This document shows positions 51,601 through 63,733 of a stretch of 64,000 nucleotides of DNA, in pieces. This DNA is from Aristolochia californica (taxonomy: Eukaryota > Streptophyta > Magnoliopsida > Piperales > Aristolochiaceae). The position numbers and the translations under genes were made by a program. The stretch lies in the NCBI GenBank assembly GCA_029961685.1, contig JARWKL010000005.1:19062164-19126163 (forward strand), given 5' to 3'. The notes beneath the pieces are model-generated. The model did no database searches, was not told the origin of the DNA, and worked only from the letters and a program-made list of their open reading frames with translations. Within the stretch, counting starts at the first letter, position 1. Every line of letters begins with the position of its first letter.

Positions 51601-54600
51601 GTTCATTTGTGGTATGTGAATAAATTTTATTTTCTTAGATTTTTTATTGCTTTAAATTCGTACCATACATAAACGCTAAAATTTTCATTTTTTTGTTATC
51701 TATTTGCCTTTTATCTCTTTTTTTTTTTCACGAGATGAAGGGAAAGGAAAATTTAAGTTTTGACTTATGAAAAAAGTGTACATCTAAAATGGAAATGCAC
51801 AATGCACAAATGTAGACAGAGATAATTCCAAAAAGTGTCTGTAATTTTTAGGGATTGTAAACTCTTTTTTGTTTTCATATATCAGGTTCCGCAATCATCC
51901 GTAAAAGGGGGAAGTGGGGGATTTTTAACTGAGTGTTGACTCCAAATCCATAAGTCATTCCTTAAAAAAATATAGCCCATTATGCATGATCAATGACTTT
52001 ACAACCATCGATGATCATTAGGTCAGGTTTTTGTAAATGGGAAAAATAATGGCATGTTTGACTCGGGTGAATATCCCACCGCATGTTCACTAGAGAATTT
52101 AATGTTATTCTCTTTAATCCATAGGTCATTTGCATCTATAACATATTTCAAACATGCATATCCATTTTTAAAACATGTGTTGAAAAATATTTTTCTTAAA
52201 ATTCCGAACAATTAGGGTTGAACTAGTGGAATTTCCCAAACTTGGATAACAAAACTTTTGTGTTCATTTGTGGTGTGTGAATAAATTTTCTTTACTTACA
52301 TTTCTTATTCATTTAAATTCTTTCCATACATAAACTCTAAAATCTTCATTTTGTTGTGATCTATTTACCTTTTATCTCTTTTTTTGTTTACGAGATGAAC
52401 GGTTAGTGAAGACTGAAGTTATTATTTAAGAAAAAAGTATACATCTAAAATAGAAATGCACAATGCACAAATGTAGAGAGAGATCATTCCAAAAATTTTC
52501 TGCAATTTTTAGGGATTGTAAATTCTTTTTAGTTTTTATATATCAAGTTCTGCAATCGTCGGGAAAAGGGCGAGGCGGGGCATTTTTAACTGAGTGTTAA
52601 CTCCAAATCCATAAGTCATTCCTTACAAAAATATAGCCTGTTACACATGACAAATCGTTTTTCAATCATCTATGATCGTTAGGTCAGCTTTTTGTAAATG
52701 GGCAAAATAATGGCTTGTTTGACTCGTGTAAATATCCCACCGCACGTTCACTTGAGAATTTAATGTTATTCTCTTTAAAAGGTTTTGATCCATAGTTCTT
52801 TTGAATCTTTAACATGTTTCAAGCTTGCATATCTATTTTTTAAAACATGTGTAGAAAATCTCATTCTTATAAAATTCCGAGCTATTAGGGTTGAACTAGT
52901 GGAATTTCCCAAACTTGGATAACATGACTTTTGTGTTCATTTGTGGTGTGTGAATAAATTTTATTTACTTACATTTTTTATTGCTTTAAACTCTTTCCAT
53001 ACATAAACTCTAAAATCATAATTTCGTCGTGATCTATTTGCCTTTTTTATCTTTTTTTTCTTTACGATTTGACGAGAAAGTGAAAAATCATGTTTTTATT
53101 TAAGAAAAATGATACATCTAAAATGGAAATTCACAATGCACAATTGTAGTGAGAGATAATTCCAAAAAATTTTTGTAATCTTTCGAGATTGTAAACTGTT
53201 TTTAATTTTTTTATATCATGTTCTGCAATCATCGATAAAAAGGGGAGGCGGAGCATTTTTAACTGAGTATTGATTCACAATCCATAAGTCATTCCTTAAA
53301 AATATAGCCCGTTACGCATGATAAATCAAGTTACAATCATCTAAAATTGTTATGTCAGCTTTTTGTAAATGGGCAAAATAATGGCTTGTTTGACTCGGGT
53401 AAATATCCCACCGCATGTTCACTTGAGAATTTAATGTTATTCTCTTTTAAAGGTTTGGATCCATAGGTCATTTGCAGCATTAACTTGCTTAAAGCAGGCA
53501 TATCCATTTTTTAAAACATGTGTAGAAAAATCTCTTTCTTAAAAAATTCCTCAATAAAACTCCGAGCAATTAGGGTTGAACTATTGGAATTTTCCAAACT
53601 TGGATAACAAAACTTTTGTGTTCATTTGTGGTGTGTGAATAAATTTACTTTACTTCCATTTTTTATTGCTTTATATTCTTTCCATACGTAAAATCTAAAA
53701 TCTTCATTTCGTTGTGATCTATTTGCCTTTTAAATGTTTTTTTTCTATATGAGATGAAGGGAAAGTCAAAACTCATGTTTTGATTTAAAAAAAAAGTATA
53801 CATCTAAAATGGAAAAGCACAATGCACAAATGTAGTGAGAGATAATTCCCAAAAGTGTCACCAATTTCTAGGGATTGTAAACTCTTTTTAGTTTTTATAT
53901 ATCAGGTTCCGCAATCGTCGGGAAAAAGGGGGAGACGAGGGATTTTTAACTAATTGTTGACTCCAAATCCAAAAGTCATTCCTTAAAAAAATATGGCCCA
54001 TTATGCATGATAAATCTCTTTTCAATCAACTATGATAGTTAGGTCAGCTTTTTGTAAATAGGCAAAATAGTGGCTTGTTTGACTCTGGTAAATATCCCAC
54101 TGCACATTCACTTGAGAATTTAATGTTATTCTCTTTAAAAGGTTTATATCCATAGGTCATTTGCATCTTTAACATGTTTCAACCATGTATATCCATTTTT
54201 AAAACATTTGTAGACAATTCTCTTTCTTATAAAATTTCGAGCTATTAGGGTTGAACTAGTGGAATTTCCCAAACTTTGATAACAAAACTTTTGTCTTCAT
54301 TTGTGCCGTGTGAATAAATTTTATTTACTTATATTTGATTTTGCTTTAAATTCTTTCCATACATAAACCCTAAAATCTTCATTTTGTTGTGATCTATTTG
54401 CCTTACATCTCTTTTTTTTGTTTACGAGATGAAGGGAAAGAGAAAACTCAACTTTTGATTTAAGAAAAAAGTAAACATCTAAAATGGAAATGCACAATGC
54501 ACAAATGTAGAGAGAGATAATTCATAAAAGTGTCTATAATTTTTAGGGATTGTAAACTCTTTTTAATTTCTATATATCATGTTTTGCATTCGTTGGGAAA

Positions 54601-57500
54601 AGGGGGAGGCGGGGGATTTTTAACTGAGTGTTCACTCCCAATCCATAAGTCATTCCATACAAAAATAAAGCCTATTTCGCATGATAAATCACTTTACAAC
54701 CATCTATGATCGTTAGGTTAGCTTTTTGTAAATGGGCAAAATAATGGTTTGTTTGACTCGGGTAAATATCCCACCGCACGTCCACTTGAAAATTTAATGT
54801 TATTCTCTTTAAAAGGTTTGGATCCATAGGTCATTTGAATCTTTAACATGTTTCAAGCTTGCATATTTTTTTTAAAACATGTGTAGAAAAATCTCTTTCT
54901 TATAAAATTCCGAGCTATTAGGGTTGAACTAGTGGAATTTCCCAAACTTGGATAACAAAACTTTTGTGTTCACTTGTGGTGTGTGAATAAATTTTATTTA
55001 CTTACATTGGTTATTGCATTAAATTGTTTCCATACATAAACTCTAAAATCTCCATTTTGTTGTGATCCATTTGCCTTAGATCTCTTTTTTGTTACGAGAA
55101 GAAAGGAACGTGAAAACTCAAGTTTAATTTAAGAAAAAAGTATACATCTAAAATGGAAAAGCACAATGCACAAATGTAGAGAGAGATAATTCCAAAAAGT
55201 GTCTGTAATTTTTAGGGATTGTATACTCTTTTTAATTTTTATATATCAGGTTCTGCTATCGTCGGAAAAATGGGGAGGCAGTGGATTTTTAACTGAGTGT
55301 TGTATCCCAATCCCTAAGTCATTCCTTACAAAAAATATAGCCCGTTACGCATGATAAATCATTTTTCAATCATCTATGATCGTTAGGTCATCTTTTTGTA
55401 AATGGGCAAAATAATGGCTTGATTGACTCGGGCAAATATCCAACCGCACGTTCACTTGACATTTTAATGTCTTTCTCTTTAAAAGGTTTGGATGCATAGG
55501 TCATTTGCATCTTTAACATATTTAAGACATGCATCTCCATTTTTTAAAACATGTGTATAAAATTTTCTTTCTAATAAAATTCCGAGATATAAGGGATGAA
55601 CTAGTGGAATTTCCCAAACTTGGATAACAAAACATTTGTGTTCATTTGTCGTGTGGGAATAAATTTTCTTTACTTACATTTATTATTGCTTTAAATTCTT
55701 TCGATACATAAACTCTAAAATTTTGATTTTGTTGTGATCTTTTTGCCTTTTATCTCATTTTTTGTTTATGAGATGAAGGGAAAGAGAAAACTCAAGTGTT
55801 GATTTAAGAAAAAAGAATACATCTAAAATGCAAATGCAAAATGCACAAATGTAGAGAGAGGTAATTCCAAAAAGTGTAGTAATTTTTATGGATTGTAAAC
55901 TCTTTTTAGTTTTTATATTTCAGGTTCTGCTATCATCAAGAAAAAAGGGAGGCGGGGGATTTTAACAGAGTGTTGTATCCCAATCCATATGTCATTCCTT
56001 ACAAAAAATATAGCCCGTTACGCATGATAAATCACTTTTCAATCATCTATGATTGTTAGGTCAGCTTTTTTTAAATGAGCAAAATAATGGCTTGATTGAC
56101 TCGGGTAAATATCCCACCACACGTTCACTAGAGAATTTAATGTTATTCTCTTTAAAAGGTTTGGATCCATAGGTCATTTGCATCTTTAACATGTTTCAGA
56201 CATGCATCTCCATTTTTTAAAACATGTGTATAAAAATCTCTTTCTAATAAAATTCCGAGCTATAAAGGTTGAACTAGTGGAATTTCCCAAACTTGGATAA
56301 CAAAACTTTGTGTTCATTTGTCATGAGTGAATAAATTTTCTTTATTTAAATTTGTTTTTGCTTTAAATTCTTTCCATACATAAACCCTAAAATCTTCATT
56401 TTGTTGTGATCTGTTTGTCTTTGATCTCTTTTTTTGTTTACGAGATGAAGGGAAAGAGAAAACTCAAATGTTGATTTAAGAAAAAAGTATAAATCTAAAA
56501 TGGAAATGCACTATACACAAATATAGAGAGAGATAAGTCCAAAAAGTGTCTATAATTTTTAGGGATTGTAAACTCTTTTTAGTTTTTATATATAAGGTTC
56601 AACAATCGTCGGGAAAAAGGGGTCGCGGGGGATTTTTAATTGAGTGTTGACTCTCAACCCATAAGTCATTCCTTACAAAATTACAGCCAGTTACGCATGA
56701 TAAATCACTTTACAACCATCTATGACCATTAGGTCAGCTTTTTGTAAATTGGCAAAATAATGGCTTGTTTGACTCGGGTAAATATCCCACCGTACGTTCA
56801 CTAGAGAATTTAATGTTATTCTCTTTAAAAGGTTTGGATTCATAGGTCATTTGAATCTTTAACATGTTTGAAGCTTGCATATCTATTTTTTACAACATGA
56901 GTAGATAAATCTCTTTCTCAAAAAATTCTGAGCTATTAGGGTTGAACAAGTCGAATTACCCAAACTAGGATAACAAAATATTTGTCTTCATTTGTGGTGT
57001 GTGAATAAATTTTCTTTACTTACATTTGTTATTTTTTAAAATTCTTTCCATACATAAACTCTAAAATCTTCATTTCATTGTGATCAATTTGCCTTTTTAA
57101 TGTTTTTTTTCTTTACGAGATGAAGGGATAGTGAAAGCTCACGCTTTGATTTAAGAAACAGTATACATCTAAAATGGAAAAGCACATTGCAAAAACGTAG
57201 TGAGAGATAATTCCAAAAAGTGTCTACAATTTCTAGGGATTGTAAACTCTTTTTAGTTTTTATATATCAGGTTCCGCAATCGTCGGGAAAAGGGGGAGGC
57301 GAGGGACTTTTCACTGATTGTTGACTCCAAATCCATAAGTCATTCCTTAAAAAAATATAGCCCGTTACGCATGATAAATCACTTTTCAATCATCTATGAT
57401 CGTTAGGTCATATTTTTGTAAATGGGCAAAATAATGGCTTGCTTGACTCGGGTAAATATCCTGCAACTAGTTCACTTGAGAATTTACTGTTATTCTCTTT
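48679..57500 (+). repeat. Satellite block 7: CTTGAGAATT / AATCTTCATT subfamily
   Basis: Landmarks are 49087, 49748, 50423, 51211, 51885, 52546, 53220, 53905, 54580, 55249, 55923, 56596 and 57270. Most monomers read CTTGAGAATT where the left part of the array reads CTTGGGAATT. Many read AAATCTTCATT in place of AAATTTTCATT (for example near 50217, 52337, 53698, 54370, 56388 and 57062). The 788-bp spacing after 50423 reflects an internal duplication. No gene is seen. Confidence 0.82.
50801..51039 (+). repeat. ~120-bp tandem duplication inside a monomer
   Basis: The stretch from CAAAACTTTTTTGTTCATTT (50801) to GATCTATTTGCC (about 50920) recurs with a 120-bp offset through about 51039. Both copies share the rare variants GTGGTGGGAGAATAA and TAAATTATAAAATC or TAAACTATAAAATC, so one was copied from the other and not from a different monomer. 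It explains the 788-bp landmark spacing. Confidence 0.9.
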
Positions 57501-59297
57501 AAAAGGCTAGGATCCATATGTCATTTGCATCTTTAACATGTTTCAAGCATGCATATCCATTGTTTAAAACATGTGTAGAAAAATCTCTTCTTATAAAATC
57601 CAAGCTATAAGGGTTGAATTAATAGAATAACCAAAACTAGGATAACAAAACTTTTGTGTTCATTTGTGGTGTGTGAATAAATTTTCGTTACATACATTTA
57701 TTATTGCTTTAAATTTTTTCGATACATAAACTCTAAAATCTTCATTTTCTTGTGATGTATTTGCCTTTTATCTCTTTTTTTGTTTACGAGATGAAGGGAA
57801 AGTGAAAACTCAAGTTTTGATTTAAGAAAAAAGTATACATCTAAAATGCACAATGTAGACATGTAGACACCGATAATTCTAAAAAGTGTCTGTAATTTTT
57901 AGGGATTGTAAACTCTTTTTAGTTTTAATATCAGGTTCTGCAATCATCGAGAAAGGGGGGAGGCGAGGGATTTTTAACTGAGTGTTGACTCCCAATCCAT
58001 CAGTCATTCCTTACAAAAATATAGCCCGTTAGGCATGATAAATCACTTTACAATCAACTATTATATATAGGTCAGCTTTTTGTAAATGGGCAAAATAATG
58101 GCTTGTTTGACTTGGGAAAATATCTCACCACACGTTCACTTGAGAATTTAATGTTATTCTTTTTAAAAGGTTAGGATCCATATCTCATTTGCATCTTTAA
58201 CATGTTTCAAGCATGCATGTCCATTTTTTAAAACATGTGTTGAAAAAAGTCTTTCTTATAAAATTCCGAGCTATTAGGGTTGAACTAGTAGAATTTCCCA
58301 AACTTGGATAACTAAATTTTTGTGTTCATTTGTGGTGTGTGAATAATTTTTTTTACTAACATTTGTTTATTGCATTAAATTATTTCAATACATATACTCT
58401 AAAATTTTCATTTTATTGTGATCTATTTGTCTTTTGTCTCTTTTTTATTTTACGAGATGAAGGAAAAGTGAAAACACAAGTTTTGATTTAAGAAAAAGTA
58501 TACATCTAAAATGGAAATGCACAATGCACAAATGTAGAGAGAGATAATTCCAAAAAGTGTCTGTAATTTTGAGGAATTGTAAACTCTTTTTAGTTTTTAT
58601 GTGTCAGGCTCTGCAATCGTCGGGAAAAGGCTGAGGCGAGGGATTTTTAACTGAGTGTTGACTCCCAATCCATAAGTCATTTCTTCAAAAAAATATAGCC
58701 TGTTATGTTTGATAAATCACTTTCCAATCATCTATGATCCTTAGGTCAGCTTTTCATAAATGGGCAAAAAAATGGATTGTTTGACTCGGTTCAATATCCC
58801 ACCGCACGTTCACTTGAGAATTTAATGTTATTCTCCTTAAAAGGTCTGGATACATAGGTCATTTGCATCTTTAAGATGTTTCAAGCATGCATATCCATTT
58901 TTTAAAACATTTTTAGAAAAATTTCTTTCTTAAAAAAATTTGAGCTATTACGGTTGAACTAGTGCAATTTCCAAAACATGCTTAAAAAAACTATTGTGTT
59001 CATTTGTGGTGTGTGAATAAATTTTATTTACTTACATTCATTTATTGCCTTAAAATATTTCCATAGATAAACTCTAAAACTTTCACTTTGTTGTGATCTA
59101 TTTGCCTTTTATCTCTTTTTTATGTTTACGAGATGAAGGGAAACTGAAAAATAAAGTTTTGATTTAAGAAAAATGAATATATCTAAACTGGGAATGCACA
59201 ATGCACAAATGTTGAGAGAGATAATTCCAAAAAGTGTCAATAATATTTAGGGATTGTAAACTCTTTTTAGTTTTTATATACAGGTTCTGCAATCATT

Positions 59298-59334
59298 GGG
59301 AAAAGGGAGAGGTAGGGGATCGGGGATATGGGGG
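59298..59334 (+). other. Expanded G-rich box, type C monomer (copy 1)
   Basis: The usual box is lengthened by a second G-rich part, reading roughly GGGAAAAGGGAGAGG, then TAGGGGATCGGGGATATGGGGG. It has four or more runs of at least three G and is a candidate G-quadruplex. The same kind of expansion recurs at 61330 and 63696. Confidence 0.8.
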
Positions 59335-61329
59335 ATTTCTAACAGAGTGTTGACTCCCAAACCATAAGTCATTCCTTAAAAAAATATAGCCCGTCACGAA
59401 TGATAAATCACTTTACAATCATCCATGATCATTGGGTTAGCGTTTTGTAAATGGGCAAAATAATGGCTTGTTTGACTCGGGTTAATATCCCACCACACTT
59501 TCACTAGAGAATTTAATGATATTCTCTTTAAAAGGTTTGGATCCATAGGTCATTTGCATCTTTAACATGTTTCAAGCATGCATATCCATTTTTTAAAACA
59601 TGTGTAGAAAAATCTCTTTCTTATAAAATTCTGAGCTATTTGGGTTGAGCTAGAGGAATTTCCCAAACTTGGATGACAAAACTTTTGTGTTCATTTGTGG
59701 TGTGTGAATAATTTTTATTTACTTACATTTGTTTATTGCTTTAAATTCATTCCATACATAAACTCTAAAATTTTAATTTTGTTGTGATCTATATGCCTTT
59801 TATCTCTTTTTTTATTTACAAGATGAAGGGAAAGTGAAAACTCAAGTTTTGATTTAAAAAATAAGTATACATTTAAAATTCTCAATGTACAAATGTAGAG
59901 ACCGATAATTCTAAAAAGTGTCTGTAATTTTTACGGATTGTAAACTCATTTTAGTTTTTATATTAGGTTCTGCAATCGTCGGGAAAAGGGGGAGGCATGG
60001 GGTTTTTAACAGAGTATTGACTCCCAATCCATAAGTCATTCCTTACCAAAATATAGCCGGATATGCATGATAAATCACTATACAATCAACTATGATGTAT
60101 GGGTCAGCTTTTTGTTAATGGGCAAAATAATGGCTTGTTTGGATTGGGTAAATATCTCACATAACGGTCACTTGATAATTTTTTGTTATTCTCTTTAAAA
60201 GGTTTGGATCCATAGGTCATTTGCATCTTTAATATGTTTCAAGCATGCATGTCCATTTTTTAAAACATGTGTTTAAAAATCTCTTTTTTATAAAATTCTG
60301 AGCTATTAGGGTTGAACTAGTAGAATTTCCCAAACTTGGATAACAAAAATTTTGTGTTCATTTGAAGTGTGTGGATAAATTTTCTTTACTAACATTTTTT
60401 TATTGCATTAAATTATGTCTGTACATAAACTCTAAAATTTTCATTTTGTTTTGATCTATTTGTCTTTTATCTGTTTTTTATTTTACGAGATGATAAGAAA
60501 GTGAAAACTGAAGTTTTGGTTTTAGAAAGATGTATACATCTAAAAGAGAAATGCACAATGCACAAATGTAGAGAGAGATAATTCCAAAAAGTGTCTGTAA
60601 TTTATAGGGATTGTAAACTCTTTTTAGTTTTTATGTGTCAGGTTCTGCTATCGTCGGGAAAAGGTTGAGGCGCAGGATTTTTAACTTGGAGTTGACTCCA
60701 AATCCATAAGTCATTCCTTACAAAAATATAGCATGTTACATTTGATAAATCACATTCCAATCATCTATGATCGTTAGGTCAGCTTTTTGTAAATGGGCAA
60801 AATAATGGATTGTTTGGCTCGGATCAATATCCCACCGCACGTTCACTTGAGAATTTAATGGTATTCTCTTTAAAAGGTTTGGATCCATAGGACATTTGCA
60901 TCTTTAAGATGTTTCAAGCATGCATAATCATTTTTTAAAACATGTGTAGAAAAATCTCTGTCTTATAAAATTTAGAGCTATTAGGGTTGAACTAGAGGAA
61001 TTTCCCAAACTTGGATAATACAACTTGTGTTCATATGTGGCGTGTGAATAAATTTTATTTACTTACATTCGTTTATTGCCTTATATTATTTCCGTACATA
61101 AACTCTAAAACTTTCACTTTGTTATGATCTATTTGCCTTTTATGTCTTTTTTTTCTTAACGAGATGAAGGGAAAGTGAAAACTAAAGTTTTGATTTAAGA
61201 CAAATGTATAGATCTAAATTGGCAATGCACAATGCACCAATGTAGAGAGAGATAATTCCAAAAAGTGTCTATAATTTTTAGTGATTGTAAACTCTTTTTA
61301 GTTTTTATATATCAGGTTCAGCAATCGTT

Positions 61330-61366
61330 GGGAAAAAGGGGAGGCAGCGGGTTGGGGAGACGGGGA
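61330..61366 (+). other. Expanded G-rich box, type C monomer (copy 2)
   Basis: The box contains GGGAAAAAGGGGAGGCAGCGGG followed by TTGGGGAGACGGGG and then AATTTCTAAC. It lies about 2.03 kb after copy 1, in the same register of the trimer. Confidence 0.8.
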
Positions 61367-63127
61367 ATTTCTAACTGAGTGTTGACTCCCAAACCATAAG
61401 TCATTCATTAAAAAAATATAGCCCGTTACGAATGATAAATCACTTTACAATCATCCATGATCGTTAGGTCAGCATTTTGTAAATGGGCAAAATAATAGCC
61501 TGTTTGACTCGGGTAAATATCCCACCGCACTTTCACTTGAGAATATAATAATATTCTCTTCAAAAGGTTTGGATACATAGGTCATTTGCATCTTTAACAT
61601 GTTTCAAGCATGCATATCCATTTTTTAACACATGTGTAGAAAAATCACTTTCTTATAAAATTAAGAGGTATTAGGGTTGAACTAGTGGAATTTCCAAAAC
61701 TTGGATAAACAAACTATTGTGTTCATTTGTGGTGTGTGAGTAATTTTTATTTACTTACATTTGTCTATTGATTTAAATTATTTCGATACATTAACTCTAA
61801 AATTTTCATTTTGTTGTGATCTACTTGCCTTTTATCTCTTTTTTTCTTTATGAGATGACGGGAAAGTGAAAACTCAGGTTTTGATTTAAGAAATAAGTAT
61901 ACATATCAATTGCAAATGCACAATGCACAAATTTAGAGAGAGATAATTCTAAAAAGTGTCTGTAAGTTTTACGGATTGTAAACTCTTTTTAGTTTCTATA
62001 TATCAGGTTCTTCAATTGTCAGGAAAAGGGGGAGGCAGGGGATTTTTAACTGAGTGTTGACTCCCAATCCATAAGTCATTCCATACAAAAATATAGCCCG
62101 TTGAACATGATAAATCACTTTACAATCATCTATGATCGTTAGGTCAACTTTTTGTAAATGGGCAAAATAATGGCTTGTTTGACTTGGGTAAATATCCCAC
62201 CACACGTTCACTTGAGAATTTAATGTTATTCTTTTTAAATGGTTTGAATCCATAGGTCATTTGCATCTTTAACATGTTTCAAGCATGCATATCCATTTTT
62301 TAAAACATGTGTTGAAAAACCTCTTTCTTATAAAATTCCGAGCTATTAGGGTTGAACTAGTGGAACTTCCCAAACTCGGATAACAAAATTTTTGCGTTCA
62401 TTTGTGGTGTGTGAATAATTTTTATTTACATACATTTGTTTATTGCTTTAAATTCTTTCCAAACATAAACTTTAAAATTTTGATTTTGTTGTGTTCTATA
62501 TGCCTTCTATCTCTTTTTTATTTACGAGATGAAGGGAAAGTGAAAACTCAAGTTTTGAGTTAAAAAAAAAATTATACATCTAAAATGCACAATGTACAAA
62601 TGTAGAGACCGATAATTCAAAAAAGTGTCTATAATTTTTACGGATTGTAAACTCTTTTTAGTTTTTATATCAGGCTCTGCAATCGTCAGAAAAAGAGGGA
62701 GGCGAGGGATTTTTAACCGAGTGTAGACTCCCAATCCATCAGTCATTCCTTAAAAAATATAGCCGGTTATGCAAGATAAATCACTTTACGATCAACTATG
62801 ATATATAGGTTAGCTTTTTATAATGGGCAAAATAATGGCTTGTTTGACTTGGGTAAATATCTCACCGCACGTTCACTTGAGAATTTATTGTTATTCTCTT
62901 TAAAACGTTTGGATCCATAGGTCATTTGCATTTTTAACTTGTTTCAAGCATGCATGTCCATTTTTTAAAACATGTTTTGAAAAATCTCTTTCTTATAAAA
63001 TTCCGAGCTATTAGAGTTGAACTAGTAGAATTTCCCAAACTTGGATAACAAAAATTTTGTGTTCATTTGTGGTGTGTGAATAAATTTTCTTTACTAAAAT
63101 TTATTTATTGCATTAAATTATTTCTTT

Positions 63128-63160
63128 ACATAAACTCTACAATTTTGTAAATGGGCAATA
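63128..63160. other. Deletion junction: type B monomer missing ~325 bp
   Basis: CATAAACTCTACAATTTT joins directly to GTAAATGGGCAATATAATGG, which skips the purine block, G-rich box and GATAAATCAC region. Landmarks 62673 and 63682 are 1009 bp apart. Both parental contexts have TTTTGT near the break, so microhomology-mediated joining or slippage is plausible. The remaining part still shows type B markers. Confidence 0.85.
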
Positions 63161-63695
63161 TAATGGGTAGGTTGACTCAATTCAATATCCCACCTCACGT
63201 TTACTTGAGAATTTAATGTTATTCTCTTTAAAAGGTCTGGATCCATAGGACATTTGCATCTTTAAGATATTTCAAGCATCCATAATCATTTTTTAAAACA
63301 TATGTAGAAAAATTCTCTTTCTTATAAAATTCGGAGCTATTAGGGTTGAACTAGTGGAATTTCCCAAACTGCTTGATAATAAAACTTTTGTGTTCATATG
63401 TGGTGTGTGAATAAATTTTATTTACTTACATATGTTTATTGCCTTAAATTATTTCCATACATAAACTCTAAAACTTTCAGTTTGTTGTGATCTATCTGCC
63501 TTTTATCTCTTTCTTTTTTTGTTTATGAGATAAAGGCAAAGAGAAAATTAAAGTTTTGATTTGAGAAAAAAAGTATACATCTAAATTGGAAATGCACAAC
63601 GCACAAATGTAGAAAGAGATAATTCCAAAAAGTGTATATAATATTTAGGGATTGTAAACTCTTTTTAGTTTTTATATATCAAGTTCTGCAATCGT

Positions 63696-63733
63696 TGGGA
63701 AAAGGGGGAGGCAGGGGATTGGAGAGACGGAGG
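63696..63733 (+). other. Expanded G-rich box, type C monomer (copy 3)
   Basis: The box reads GGGAAAAGGGGGAGGCAGGGG followed by ATTGGAGAGACGGAGG and then ATTTCTAAC. Its second half has lost some G runs relative to the other two copies. Spacing from copy 2 is about 2.36 kb because of one extra monomer and one large deletion. Confidence 0.8.

Noticed and set aside
3448..62746. Many short reading frames of 60-85 codons, often antisense and encoding similar peptides rich in FSLSLHL and KKRDKRQI
   Set aside because: They recur because the same satellite segment recurs. Each is broken in most other copies, none has a recognisable domain, and none keeps a consistent start or length, as expected of non-coding repeats.
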